DNA from: a bacterium | Lineage (GTDB): Bacteria; Planctomycetota; Planctomycetia; Kolteriales; Kolteriaceae | Reading direction: 5' to 3' | Assembly (NCBI GenBank): GCA_019753235.1 | Contig: JAIELF010000016.1 | Location: 1 to 64,000, forward strand | Length of the DNA: 64,000 nt | Notes under the pieces: generated by a model | Told to the model about the DNA's origin: nothing | The model's database searches: none | Seen by the model: only the letters and a program-made list of their open reading frames with translations | Shown: positions 1 through 9,317 of the stretch, in pieces | Layout of the letters: each line of letters starts with the position of its first letter | Position numbering within the stretch: position 1 is the stretch's first letter | Position numbers and translations under genes: made by a program

Positions 1-1129
1 CGAGCATCAGGAAGAGGGCTGCCGTCGTGATGCCGTGATTGACCATCTGCAACGTGGCGCCGGCGATCCCCTCGCTCTCTAGAGAGAAGAGACCGATCGT
101 GATGAAGCCAACGTGGCCTAGACTTCCGTAGGCAAGCAGCAAGCGGATGTCTCGCTGTGCCAGTGCGATCAGCGAGCCGTAGACGATCGCCACAGCGCCG
201 AGAGCCGGCCCCCAGAAGAGAGAGAAGTCTTGACAAGCCATGGGCAAAAGCGGCAAAAGAAGCCGAAGCATTCCGAAAACGCCGAGCTTTAAGACGACGG
301 CAGCCAAAAGCGCCGTCACGAGAGGATGTGACGCAAGGTACGTGGTGGGCAACCACGTATGCAGCGGCAGAATCGCCATCTTGATCCCCAGACCCAGAAG
401 AATCAGCCAGAAGATCCAGTTCTGCGTTGTCGCATCATGCGATAGAGGTGACACCATGATGTCACCGGATGGACTGCTCATCCGCACTGCGAGTTCTGGC
501 AACGAGATGGTCAGGGCCGAAGGGTTCGGGGCCGACAGAATCACGAGGGCTACCAAACCAGCCAGCATGGGAAGGCTTCCCGCCAGCGTGAAGAGAAAAA
601 ACTTGATCGCGGCTGGCTGAGCCTGGTCTGTACCCCAGCCAATCATCAAGACCAGGATCGGCAACAAGGTCAGCTCGAAGAAGATGTAAAATAGCAGAAC
701 ATCCATCGATAGAAAGGCGCCGAGCAGTGCTGCCTCGGTGAGGAGTAGCATCGAGACGAAATCGGTCGAGCGATGCGAAATCTGCCGGGGGACGAGAAGT
801 AGAATGGCAAGGACCACGGCCGAGGTGAGCAAAATCATGCCGATGCCGGGCCCGTCGAGACCGAGTTCCAGTCGAATGGTCGGGGCAGGTGTGGCGACGA
901 TCGGGACCGCGATGGGGCCGGTCGTCCAGGCAAGACGAGGTTGAATCGTACCCGCGGCATCCGAAGACAGGTCGTGAAAACGCGTCGCGAGCATCAGTGA
1001 CAAAATGAGCGTGAGGCCGGCCGCGTAACTGGCCAATCGAACCGATTGCCGGGGATCGCTTCGAAACAGAAGCAGCCCGAGCCCGCTAGCGGCAGGAAGA
1101 AGAATCAGCATCGGAAGCAGCGTTGTCAT
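1..1129 (-). CDS. nuoM: NADH-quinone oxidoreductase subunit M (partial)
   Basis: Antiporter-like membrane subunit of complex I, which pumps protons during NADH:quinone electron transfer. The reading frame opens with ATG at 1127-1129 (MTTLLPMLILLP) and stays open to the left edge, giving about 376 residues of the usual ~500. Hydrophobic helices run throughout. Family landmarks are seen: LFYIFFELTLLPILVLMIGW, with the conserved Glu of the proton path, then MAILPLHTWLPTTYLASHP, and LAYGSLGHVGFI followed by QMVNHGITTAALF near the edge. It is preceded by nuoL with a 17-base gap. The 3' end, and probably nuoN, lie outside the window. Confidence 0.95.
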   Translation of the reverse strand, partial: MTTLLPMLILLPAASGLGLLLFRSDPRQSVRLASYAAGLTLILSLMLATRFHDLSSDAAGTIQPRLAWTTGPIAVPIVATPAPTIRLELGLDGPGIGMILLTSAVVLAILLLVPRQISHRSTDFVSMLLLTEAALLGAFLSMDVLLFYIFFELTLLPILVLMIGWGTDQAQPAAIKFFLFTLAGSLPMLAGLVALVILSAPNPSALTISLPELAVRMSSPSGDIMVSPLSHDATTQNWIFWLILLGLGIKMAILPLHTWLPTTYLASHPLVTALLAAVVLKLGVFGMLRLLLPLLPMACQDFSLFWGPALGAVAIVYGSLIALAQRDIRLLLAYGSLGHVGFITIGLFSLESEGIAGATLQMVNHGITTAALFLML

Positions 1130-1146
1130 CTTGCGTCTCTGTACCC

Positions 1147-3096
1147 TTATCGCGTCGACCAGTAGAGGATCACCACCAAGCCGGCCACCATCATCAGCGA
1201 GTACGAGGGGATGAGCCCCGTCTGACGTTGCCGAGCCAACACGCCGAGCGCCGTCGGCACCCGAGCAATCATTCCCACCATTCCATCGATGAAGACGCTG
1301 TCCATCCACGCCAACAAATGCGAGAGCGTTTCCGCGGGCCGAACAAAGAGAACGGCGTAGATCTCGTCGATGTAGAGACGGCGCTGGCCAATCTCCTGTA
1401 AGCGAGTCCACAGCCGGCTGGGCTTCGATGAAGCTAAAAATGGAAAAGGTGCCATGCTGATCCACGCGACGAAGAGACCGATCAGCGAGATAGCCGAGGA
1501 TAAGATCATAATGGTCGAAGATTCATGATGAGATCCTTCCATGGCTAAGGATGGGATCTGCCCGATCATTCGGTCGATCGCACCTGTCGATGCGAGGATA
1601 CCCCCCGCCAATAGACTCGCGCCGGCAAGGACGGCAATGGCGATGAGCATGGTGGGATGGGCTTCGTGGGGATGATGTCCCGCTTCTTCGGGGATCGATT
1701 TCTTCCCGAGAAAAGTCCCGAAATAAGCCCGCATGGTGTAGACAGCCGTGAGGAATGCGGAGATCGCCGCAATCACGAAGATGATTCGATAGATGGTCCC
1801 CGCGGGGCCGTGCGTCGCATCATCAATAACTGCAAGGATCGCGTCTTTGCTCCAGAAGCCGGCCAAGGGTGGGATTCCTGCCAGGGCGAGCGCCCCGACG
1901 AGAAACAATCCATGGGTCACGGGGAGAACCTGTCGTAAACCCGCAATTCGGCGCAGGTCGATGACGTCACCCATGGCGTGCATGACATTGCCGGCCGAGA
2001 GGAAAAGGGTGGCTTTGAAGAAGGCATGTGTGACGAGATGGAACATGGCCGCTGCCACGGCCGGGCCGACCAGATGCGACTCCGCCGCCGACCCGATCGC
2101 CATGAACATGTACCCGAGTTGGCTGATCGTCGAATACGCAAGGATCCGTTTGAGATCGGTTTGTCCCAGAGCAAGGATCGCCCCGATGAGCGCGGTAGCA
2201 GCTCCCAAAGAGGCTGCCGTCACGAGTACAGCGGGTGTATGAACGAGTAGCGGCATCATTCGAGCGAGAAGGTACACGCCGGCCGTCACCATTGTTGCCG
2301 CATGAATGAGCGCGCTGACGGGCGTGGGGCCTTCCATCGCGTCGGGCAACCACACATGAAGTGGGAACTGGGCCGACTTACCGATCGCCCCCAGTAACAG
2401 CAGAAAGCCGACAAGAGTCACAGACGAAGGATGGCTGGTGGTGAGATCGCCTATCGCGGCAAATATCTGCCCGAAGTCGAGCAGCGACACTTCGTCATGA
2501 ACGTCCGGCCGAACCTCTGTCATCAATCGCCAAAGGAGCAGTATTCCCGCGAGAAATCCGGCATCGGCAATTCGATTGACAAGGAAAGCCTTTGTGGCGG
2601 CAGCCGCGGCACTGGGCCGCTGATACCAAAATCCGATGAGAAGATAGCTGCAAAGACCAACCCCCTCCCAGAACGCGTAGAGCATGAGGAGGTTGCCGGC
2701 CAACACAAGCATCGTCATGCAAAAGACGAAGCCCGCGAAAATGGCAAAGTATCGCGTGAAGCCGCGATCGTGTGTCATGTATCCCACCGAGTAACACGCG
2801 ACCAGAAAACTGACACCAGTCACGATCGGCAGCAAAGTGAGTGTCAATGGATCGCTGCGCAGCGAGATATTCACGTTGAAAGATCCGGCATGAAGCCAGC
2901 GATAACCCCATGCCGTCTGCGCCGCGCCACTATCGCAATTCGCTAGCACCAACAACGTGGCGGCCGTCGAGAGTCCAATCGCCCCGATGACGACGTAGTG
3001 ACCCGCGCGACGCGCGCCGGTTAGAGAAAGTAGCGAGGCAACAAGCATGCCGACCAAGGGTGCCAAAGGCACGACCCAAAGAAGTAGGCTAATCAT
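1147..3096 (-). CDS. nuoL: NADH-quinone oxidoreductase subunit L
   Basis: Largest antiporter-like proton-pumping subunit of complex I (649 residues, the usual length being about 610-650). It is highly hydrophobic; family signatures include AFWEGVGLCSYLLIGFWYQ, FPLHVWLPDAMEGPTPVSALIHAATM cut across two helices, and YSTISQLGYMFMAIG. The C-terminal part carries the long lateral-helix region. The chosen ATG at 3094-3096 starts MISLLLWVVPLAPLVGM, directly in the first membrane helix; an upstream in-frame extension of 24 residues is Arg-rich and not family-like. The start overlaps the nuoK stop by 8 bases, so translation is probably coupled. Confidence 0.96.
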   Translation of the reverse strand: MISLLLWVVPLAPLVGMLVASLLSLTGARRAGHYVVIGAIGLSTAATLLVLANCDSGAAQTAWGYRWLHAGSFNVNISLRSDPLTLTLLPIVTGVSFLVACYSVGYMTHDRGFTRYFAIFAGFVFCMTMLVLAGNLLMLYAFWEGVGLCSYLLIGFWYQRPSAAAAATKAFLVNRIADAGFLAGILLLWRLMTEVRPDVHDEVSLLDFGQIFAAIGDLTTSHPSSVTLVGFLLLLGAIGKSAQFPLHVWLPDAMEGPTPVSALIHAATMVTAGVYLLARMMPLLVHTPAVLVTAASLGAATALIGAILALGQTDLKRILAYSTISQLGYMFMAIGSAAESHLVGPAVAAAMFHLVTHAFFKATLFLSAGNVMHAMGDVIDLRRIAGLRQVLPVTHGLFLVGALALAGIPPLAGFWSKDAILAVIDDATHGPAGTIYRIIFVIAAISAFLTAVYTMRAYFGTFLGKKSIPEEAGHHPHEAHPTMLIAIAVLAGASLLAGGILASTGAIDRMIGQIPSLAMEGSHHESSTIMILSSAISLIGLFVAWISMAPFPFLASSKPSRLWTRLQEIGQRRLYIDEIYAVLFVRPAETLSHLLAWMDSVFIDGMVGMIARVPTALGVLARQRQTGLIPSYSLMMVAGLVVILYWSTR

Positions 3097-3571
3097 GGAT
3101 CGACGCCCCCTTTTTCGAGCGAAGATCATGGATACCCGTGAACAAACGCTCGGGCATCGGTTCAACAAGTGGATCCTTGCCGGCCGGCGTGAGCTTCAAA
3201 CTAGGATCCCCCATCTCCATCATCTCGACCGCATCGAGATCGACCTGAGTCGGCTCTGATCCGGGGAACTCTCGAAGGGACTGCCAAGATTTCACATCCA
3301 ACGTGGGGCGTTGCCGATAGAGTGCGACGATTAAAGCGAGCGCGAGTGCGGCTTCGCAGGCGGCTACCGAAAGAACCAGAATAGCAAACACCTGTCCTTG
3401 GTAGTTGTCGTGATGTCGGCTGAAAGCGACGAGATTGACACTCACCCCTGCCAGCATCAACTCCAACGAAAGAAAAAGGAGGATCAGACTTCGCCGCGTC
3501 AGAAAGCCCAGCATGCCGGCAGCGAAAAGGACAGCGCCGGCAACGAGAATATGCTCGGTCAGAAGAGTCAT
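3089..3571 (-). CDS. nuoK: NADH-quinone oxidoreductase subunit K with C-terminal extension
   Basis: Small membrane subunit of complex I (MrpC-like). The first ~100 residues match the family: three membrane helices, with LILLFLSLELMLAGVSVNLVAF carrying the conserved Glu, and VLSVAACEAALALALIVALYR. NuoK is normally about 100 residues; this one has 160, with a soluble tail of about 60 residues rich in Pro, Asp and Glu (VKSWQSLREFPGSEPTQVDL and onward). The tail has no motif I recognise. The start ATG at 3569-3571 overlaps the nuoJ stop (3568-3570), and the stop overlaps the nuoL start. Confidence 0.94.
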   Translation of the reverse strand: MTLLTEHILVAGAVLFAAGMLGFLTRRSLILLFLSLELMLAGVSVNLVAFSRHHDNYQGQVFAILVLSVAACEAALALALIVALYRQRPTLDVKSWQSLREFPGSEPTQVDLDAVEMMEMGDPSLKLTPAGKDPLVEPMPERLFTGIHDLRSKKGASIHD

Positions 3572-4389
3572 GCTTCCTCCCTCGCAAGCTTCTGAGAGAT
3601 CGCCACGGCGCCGATCGTCGCGACGAGTAACAATGAGCCGGCAAGTTCCACCGTCCAGAGATAATCGGTGAACATGGCCTTGCCGAACCCGACCATTCGG
3701 CTGGGCTCGACGGAGAGTGTTTCGTTGCTGCTGGGCCGGCGCAGGTCGGGTTGGCTCGCCGGTGGAAGAACGTTCGGTTGGGCGATGCCTCGAACAACAA
3801 TGGCCAACCAGATCGTGATCAAGAAGATTGCCGACCTGGGTGCGTGGAGTTTCAGGTCGTGGTCTTCGAGAACCGATCGCTGAGCGAACATCAACACAAA
3901 GAGGAAGATGATGATCGTGGCGCCGGCATACACCATCATGGTGGCGGCAGCCAGGAAAGGAGCCGACTGCAGAAAGAAGAGTCCGCACATCGAGAGGACC
4001 GTCTGAGCAAAACCGAGAGCGGCATGGACGGGTTGACGAAAGGTGAGAAAAAAGATCCCACCCAAGGAAGCCGTCAAACTGAAAGCGAGAAATAAGAGTT
4101 GGTCAGGCTCCGGGCGAACATGAGTGCCGGCCACCGCGCCGGCAAATCCTATCAGCAACCAACCCACGGTGCTGAGAAAATGCGAGCTTCTCATTCCCTC
4201 CTGCAAAACAACCAAGCCGATCGCGCCGCAGGCCAGGCTGAGCAAGGACCAGCCGGGAAGATCGGCGAAAGGATAAAGCCAGTCGGTTTGGTTTGCCAAG
4301 ATAACCACGTTCTTGTGATGTCTCCTACGCGAGATCGAAGCTACGTTTTCATCATTCAACCGAATGTTCGGGCGGCGATACCTTTGCAT
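3568..4389 (-). CDS. nuoJ: NADH-quinone oxidoreductase subunit J
   Basis: Membrane subunit of complex I (MrpG-like). Five hydrophobic helices are visible; the family core is HAALGFAQTVLSMCGLFFL, then MMVYAGATIIIFLFVLMFAQ, which holds the glycine-rich segment that breaks the third helix. 273 residues from the ATG at 4387-4389, which lies 21 bases after the nuoI stop but has no clear ribosome site. A GTG at 4308 has an AGGAG about 13 bases upstream and would remove a basic, non-membrane stretch of 27 residues, so the true start is uncertain. The stop overlaps the nuoK start. Confidence 0.92.
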   Translation of the reverse strand: MQRYRRPNIRLNDENVASISRRRHHKNVVILANQTDWLYPFADLPGWSLLSLACGAIGLVVLQEGMRSSHFLSTVGWLLIGFAGAVAGTHVRPEPDQLLFLAFSLTASLGGIFFLTFRQPVHAALGFAQTVLSMCGLFFLQSAPFLAAATMMVYAGATIIIFLFVLMFAQRSVLEDHDLKLHAPRSAIFLITIWLAIVVRGIAQPNVLPPASQPDLRRPSSNETLSVEPSRMVGFGKAMFTDYLWTVELAGSLLLVATIGAVAISQKLAREEA

Positions 4390-4410
4390 GGTCCATGGCG
4401 GACGTTGCGG

Positions 4411-5028
4411 TTATCCTGGTCGACCGTGGCCCGGGGGAGGCGGTGCGACCTGTGCCGTCCGGAGATCGATTTCTGAAGCAGGGCCCAACGCGCCGTGATG
4501 GGTTCGTATAGGGTCCTTGTCACCACCGACTGTCTTATCGAAGACCGAGAGAAGTTTCTCTTTATCAAAGATCATCTCGTCGCGCGACATCCCCGTCAGA
4601 TCATAGATGGAGGTCAATTCGATCGCGTCCACCGGGCATGCCTCTTCGCACATGCCGCAGTAAATGCATCGGAGTTCGTCGATCTCAAATGACGCGGGAA
4701 ACTTGTCACGGCCGGCCCAATGAGGGTCATCGCTGGGTGGTTGGGCGGCAACAATCGTGATGCAATTGGCCGGGCAAGCCGTTTGACAGAGATAGCACGC
4801 GACGCACTTGACGCGTCCTTCGTCATCCCGGTTAAGTCTATGCAAGCCGCGATAGTTGAGCGGCAGATCGGGCTTCTCCTCGGGATACTGCTTCGTTTTT
4901 CTCGGTTCGAACGCGTGCCTGAGCGTTGTTTTGAGTCCCTCGACAATGGCCGGCAGATAGATGGCCTCGGCAAACCCGATCTTGGGTTCCTCGGCCCATT
5001 TGATGGTCTTTCGCTTCTTATCCGTCAT
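4411..5028 (-). CDS. nuoI: NADH-quinone oxidoreductase subunit I (2x 4Fe-4S)
   Basis: Peripheral ferredoxin-like subunit of complex I carrying clusters N6a and N6b in the electron chain between NuoG and NuoB. 205 residues. Two classic 4Fe-4S motifs are seen: CVACYLCQTACP (Cys75, 78, 81, 85) and CIYCGMCEEACP (Cys121, 124, 127, 131). The N-terminal helix is followed by the typical LPLNYRGLHRL. The start codon overlaps the nuoH stop in an ATGA, indicating coupling. The C-terminal tail ends in a Pro-rich segment, longer than in E. coli. Confidence 0.97.
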   Translation of the reverse strand: MTDKKRKTIKWAEEPKIGFAEAIYLPAIVEGLKTTLRHAFEPRKTKQYPEEKPDLPLNYRGLHRLNRDDEGRVKCVACYLCQTACPANCITIVAAQPPSDDPHWAGRDKFPASFEIDELRCIYCGMCEEACPVDAIELTSIYDLTGMSRDEMIFDKEKLLSVFDKTVGGDKDPIRTHHGALGPASEIDLRTAQVAPPPPGHGRPG

Positions 5029-6200
5029 CACGCGACTCCTTGCTTGATCAAATGGGTGCTGGGTCGGGGAGGGACGGGGCGGCCGGCCCGCTCGAAGGAA
5101 AGTGCACTCGCATAGCCGCCTGCAACGAAAAGAGCGATCGACACGGGGAGCATAATCCATCGCGAGCCCCCCAGCGACAACACGATCACGACACCCAGCA
5201 GATTGGCCATCGCCAACGGGATGAGTCCTTTCCACGCCAGCCCCATCAATTGGTCGAATCGAAATCTGGGCAGCGTCCAGCGGAGCATCAGGATGAAGAA
5301 AACCACCATCATGACTTTGATGACGAGGATCAGCATCGACAGAATCGCACTTCCGGTCAGCCCCACCGCGGGCGACGGGACGCCGGGAAAATGCCAACCT
5401 CCCAGAAACAGAAGTGCCACCAAGAACGAAACGGTGACCACATGCGTGTATTCTGCGAGGAAGAAAAGAACGAATTTGATGCCGCTGTACTCGGTATGGA
5501 AGCCTCCGACGAGTTCTTGTTCGCACTCGGGGAGATCGAAGGGTAAGCGATTGGTCTCGGCCAAAGCACTGGTGAAGAAAATGATTGCTGCCAAGGGCTG
5601 CCACCAAATGTTCCAGTGCAAGATGCCGGCCGATTGCGAAGCAACGATTCCTTCGATCGACAGCGTTCCGCTGTAGGCGACGATGCCGAGAATCGAGAGC
5701 CCCAGCGGGACTTCATAGCTGATGAATTGGGCACACGAACGAATCGCGCCGTACATGCTGTACTTATTGTTCGACGCCCAGCCCCCCAGGATGATGCCGT
5801 ACGCCGACAGGCTTGAGACCGCCAGGAGAAAGAGTAAGCCGATATCGACGCCGGGGGCGATCATGAAACGGAACACGCCGGCGGGTTGGTCCGTTGGGAC
5901 GGGGCCGAACGGGACCACGGCGATCGCCATTAAAGATGCGACCAAGCCGATTCCCGGCGCGGTCATGAAGAGTACCTTCTGTGCCTGCGCGGGAGTGACT
6001 TGTTCTTTCAGCATGATTTTGATGGCGTCTGCGATGGCTTGGAAGAGGCCCAGTGGGCCAACGCGGTTGGGTCCGAGACGGTCCTGAACCAGGGCCGCCA
6101 CCTTGCGTTCGACAAAGGTCATGTAAAGACCGATGGTCGGGACGATCATCATCACGATGGCGATTGCGGTCAGCAACGGCCAAAGATCCGCCATACTCAT
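5028..6200 (-). CDS. nuoH: NADH-quinone oxidoreductase subunit H
   Basis: Membrane subunit that forms much of the quinone-binding chamber of complex I. 390 residues with about eight helices. Family motifs seen: YMTFVERKVAALVQDRLGPN, RVGPLGLFQAIADAIKIMLKE, LAETNRLPFDLPECEQELVG, GGFHTEYSGIKFVLFFLAEY and RWTLPRFRFDQLM. The start MSMADLW has GGGAG about 12 bases upstream; a second ATG two codons on (6194) is an alternative. It follows the nuoG stop at 6208 by 7 bases. The C-terminus is extended past the last helix by a short Pro/Arg tail. Confidence 0.97.
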   Translation of the reverse strand: MSMADLWPLLTAIAIVMMIVPTIGLYMTFVERKVAALVQDRLGPNRVGPLGLFQAIADAIKIMLKEQVTPAQAQKVLFMTAPGIGLVASLMAIAVVPFGPVPTDQPAGVFRFMIAPGVDIGLLFLLAVSSLSAYGIILGGWASNNKYSMYGAIRSCAQFISYEVPLGLSILGIVAYSGTLSIEGIVASQSAGILHWNIWWQPLAAIIFFTSALAETNRLPFDLPECEQELVGGFHTEYSGIKFVLFFLAEYTHVVTVSFLVALLFLGGWHFPGVPSPAVGLTGSAILSMLILVIKVMMVVFFILMLRWTLPRFRFDQLMGLAWKGLIPLAMANLLGVVIVLSLGGSRWIMLPVSIALFVAGGYASALSFERAGRPVPPRPSTHLIKQGVA

Positions 6201-6207
6201 CGAAGCT

Positions 6208-7983
6208 TTAGTCTCCCTTGTTGGCCGAGCCGCCCTGCGAAATGGGTGGGACGTGGACAACCGTCGCCGTCAGAATTTTCCTCTCCAGCATCAAACCATC
6301 GGGTTCGAGCGAGTTTCCTTTCCAGGCTTTAAATGCCGACATGATATCTGCCATCTCATCGCGAATCGTGGCAGCATGATAGAGACCCGGCCTAACCACC
6401 AATCCCATGAGGAGGCGACCATCGGGCCGAGCTTCGCCCGGCGAACGGATCGCCGGCTTGATCAATTGTGCTAAGCCGGCATGATTCACAAACGCCCCTT
6501 CTCGCTCGGCAAAGGAACCCGACGCGAGTACCACGTCGGCACGTTCGCTGAGAGGCGAGGGAAGAATATCCTGCACCGTTAAGAAGGAGAGAGAGGCTAC
6601 CCACGTGATGTCAAGTTGATCGAGATACCCGGACGCGCCACCGACAATGTAGGCTTGCTGAAATTGGCCGGCGGCGAGCTGCTGAGCGGTCTGACTCCAA
6701 TCGACAAGATCTCCTTCCCAATGTTGAACAATGGCCGCGACTCCCCATCGATTCGGAGCTTTCTCCGCTCGAATGGTGAACTTGATTGATCGGCCGGATG
6801 GACTCTCTCCCTTGGGTCCCTTCGGATAGTGGTCGTCATCACCTGTCATGGGTACGGGGCCGAGCGCCAGATGGGCCGGGCTCGGAAGAGACTTGGCCCA
6901 ACTCGCCAAAAGGTACGCCTCTTCGCAAGTCATGAAGGGGGAGAGGATCACAATGTTCTTCCGATCAGGCCGAGTCATGGCATGATGAACTGCCTGAATC
7001 GCGGCGGGCCAGGGATCGTCGAATTTGCCGGCGGGAGAAGTCGCGTCCGTTGGTGTGCGATCGGCTCGAACGATCGGCAACTTCAGTCGGTTGGGATCAT
7101 TGACATAGTGAAAGCCAAACCGTCCTTCGTCACACATGAAGCGACCCTGTGCCAGCGGGTTCTCGCGCGGTCGCAATCGATAGAGATGATCGTCGCTTTG
7201 ATCTGCATGAATGCTGCATCCGGTACTGCAACCAGTGCAGACACTCTCTTGGTTCTTTAGCCACCAGACCCGTTTCTTGTAGAGAAAATCCTTGCTGCAA
7301 AGGGCCCCGACCGGACAGATATCGACGACATTCCCCGCGAGCTTGTTATTGCAAGGATGTCCCGGGAAAACGTCGATCTCCTCGCCGCTGCCACGGTTGA
7401 TGACTTGCAATTCCGCGGTGCCAGCCACCTCGCGAGTGAATCGGACGCAGCGAGTACACATCACACATCGATCGGTGAACAGGACGATCTGCTCGCCGAT
7501 GTGATGTTTGTCGATTCGCTGAATCTTGGGTTCTTGAAGTCGGCTGTGCGCGTGGCCGAACTTGAAGGTGTAGTCCTGCAGATAGCATTCGCCCGCTTGA
7601 TCGCAGATGGAACAGTCCAGCGGATGATTGAGCAACAGATACTCAAGCGTGGTCGATTGCGATTGCTTGACTTTGGGCGTCTGGGTTTTGACGACCATGT
7701 CGGGCTTGGTCGGTGTTTGACATGCCGGGACGAGTTTGGGTCCCATAACGACGTCACCGTTGGGCCGACGATCGCCGACCTCCACCAGGCACATTCGGCA
7801 ACTGGCGACGACGGATAAGTCGGGGTGCCAACAATAGTGCGGGATCTCGACGCCCGCTTTGCGTGCGGCTTGGATGATGTTCTCTTTCTTCCCGACGGCG
7901 ACTTCCACATCGTCGACGAGCATGGTCGTGCTCAGCGGCGGGCTGGGAGCGGCGGGCGATTGCGGCGAGGAGGGGCTCGTCAT
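6208..7983 (-). CDS. nuoG: NADH-quinone oxidoreductase subunit G
   Basis: Iron-sulfur subunit that relays electrons from NuoEF towards NuoI. 591 residues, short beside the 900-residue E. coli protein; the molybdopterin-oxidoreductase-like C-terminal domain is reduced. Seen in order: [2Fe-2S] ligands Cys51, Cys62, Cys65 and Cys88; His120/Cys124/Cys127/Cys133 (N5); Cys173/176/179/223 (N4, CVMCTRC and CPVGAL); then CTGCSTGC at 249-256, the start of the extra cluster motif. The N-terminal 20 residues are a Ser/Pro/Ala-rich leader. ATG at 7981-7983, 2 bases after the nuoF stop. Confidence 0.95.
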   Translation of the reverse strand: MTSPSSPQSPAAPSPPLSTTMLVDDVEVAVGKKENIIQAARKAGVEIPHYCWHPDLSVVASCRMCLVEVGDRRPNGDVVMGPKLVPACQTPTKPDMVVKTQTPKVKQSQSTTLEYLLLNHPLDCSICDQAGECYLQDYTFKFGHAHSRLQEPKIQRIDKHHIGEQIVLFTDRCVMCTRCVRFTREVAGTAELQVINRGSGEEIDVFPGHPCNNKLAGNVVDICPVGALCSKDFLYKKRVWWLKNQESVCTGCSTGCSIHADQSDDHLYRLRPRENPLAQGRFMCDEGRFGFHYVNDPNRLKLPIVRADRTPTDATSPAGKFDDPWPAAIQAVHHAMTRPDRKNIVILSPFMTCEEAYLLASWAKSLPSPAHLALGPVPMTGDDDHYPKGPKGESPSGRSIKFTIRAEKAPNRWGVAAIVQHWEGDLVDWSQTAQQLAAGQFQQAYIVGGASGYLDQLDITWVASLSFLTVQDILPSPLSERADVVLASGSFAEREGAFVNHAGLAQLIKPAIRSPGEARPDGRLLMGLVVRPGLYHAATIRDEMADIMSAFKAWKGNSLEPDGLMLERKILTATVVHVPPISQGGSANKGD

Positions 7984-7985
7984 GG

Positions 7986-9317
7986 TTAGTGTGCTCCCAC
8001 GAGGGTTCGGGTAGAGGACTTCTTTCCCGACTGAATGTGATCTTCGAAGTCCGCGCGAAATTTGGTGAGTGCATTCTTCATGGGCCAAGCGGCACCGTCG
8101 GCCAAGCCGCAAATCGTCGTTCCGGGAATCGTTCCCATTGATTGAGCAATCTCCATCAAGAGATCAAGATCGCGAAGCTGTCCGTGACCGGCGCGGATCC
8201 GTTCTAGTATCTTTGTCGACCATGCGGTCCCTTCTCGGCAAGGAGTACACTGACCGCATGATTCATGAGCGAAGAATCGACAAGTGTTGTAAAGGACATC
8301 GACCATGCTGGTCTGATCATCGATGACGATCAACGCTGCGGTTCCCAGTCCCAAGCAACCCACCCTGCCGGGCCCGGCAAAGTCGAGCGGCGTATCGAGT
8401 TCGCTGGCCGAGAGAAACCCCATGCTGATGCCCCCCGGCACGACAGCCTTGGCCTGGCGTCCCTTCCAGACGCCCCCCGCATGATGGTCGATCAATTCGC
8501 GTGCCGTGATTCCAAGGGGGAGTTCGAAAAGGCCGGGCTTTTCGACATGACCACTCACGCAGTAAAGCTTCGGGCCGTAGCTCCCCAGATCGCGCGGATT
8601 GGCCGGATCTTTGGGGACGCCCATTGTCTTAAACCAGTCGGCACCCCGCGCGAGAATATGGGTCACGCACGCGAGCGTTTCGACATTGTTGATGACGGTC
8701 GGCTTTCGAAAAGCCCCTTCGACGGCAGGGAAGGGAGGTTTTATTCGCGGCCAGGCCCGCTTTCCTTCCAAACTTTCAATCAGCCCCGTCTCTTCGCCAC
8801 AGATGTACGCTCCCGCGCCGCGGTGAAGATAGATGTCCAGAGAATATTCCGAACCAAGAATGTTCTTGCCCAGCAGGCCAGCGTCATAGAGCTCGGCAAT
8901 CGCGCTTTCGAGAACTCGGTAAGATCGTCCATACTCGTACCGAAGATAGAGATAGGCAACCTGAGCCCGCGTGGCGTAGCTGCCGATGATGATCCCTTCG
9001 AGGACTTGATGCGGATCCTCTTCCAGCAGGATCCGATTGTTGAACGTGCCCGGCTCGCTCTCATCGCCGTTGACACAAAGATAGATCGGACCGGAATGAT
9101 CTTCGGGCAGAAAACCCCACTTCACGCCGCACGGAAAGCCCGCCCCGCCTCGGCCGCGAAGACCCGATTCTCGCACGATGTCGATCACGCGTGTTCTCGG
9201 CATCGCCAGCGCTTTCGCGAGTGCCTGATAGCCACCGTCGCGGCGATAACTGGCGAGCGTGACACTGTCGGGTTTTCCCAATCGCTTCAAAAGGACAGGC
9301 TCAAAAGGAGTTGTCAT
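7986..9317 (-). CDS. nuoF: NADH-quinone oxidoreductase subunit F
   Basis: NADH- and FMN-binding subunit of complex I, where NADH is oxidised. 443 residues, the family length. Seen: the dinucleotide loop GLRGRGGAGFPCGVKW (52-67), the FMN-binding segment NGDESEPGTFNNR (83-95) and GAGAYICGEETGLIESLEG (167-185), and the 4Fe-4S ligands in ESCGQCTPCREG (Cys354, 357, 360) plus Cys403. The start overlaps the nuoE stop as ATGA (9314-9317), so NuoE and NuoF are likely made in equal amounts. Confidence 0.98.
   Translation of the reverse strand: MTTPFEPVLLKRLGKPDSVTLASYRRDGGYQALAKALAMPRTRVIDIVRESGLRGRGGAGFPCGVKWGFLPEDHSGPIYLCVNGDESEPGTFNNRILLEEDPHQVLEGIIIGSYATRAQVAYLYLRYEYGRSYRVLESAIAELYDAGLLGKNILGSEYSLDIYLHRGAGAYICGEETGLIESLEGKRAWPRIKPPFPAVEGAFRKPTVINNVETLACVTHILARGADWFKTMGVPKDPANPRDLGSYGPKLYCVSGHVEKPGLFELPLGITARELIDHHAGGVWKGRQAKAVVPGGISMGFLSASELDTPLDFAGPGRVGCLGLGTAALIVIDDQTSMVDVLYNTCRFFAHESCGQCTPCREGTAWSTKILERIRAGHGQLRDLDLLMEIAQSMGTIPGTTICGLADGAAWPMKNALTKFRADFEDHIQSGKKSSTRTLVGAH

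Noticed and set aside
449..468. Near-palindrome GGTGACACCATGATGTCACC, similar to the cvpA-end palindrome
   Set aside because: Lies inside the coding sequence of nuoM with one mismatch; the shared form is probably chance.
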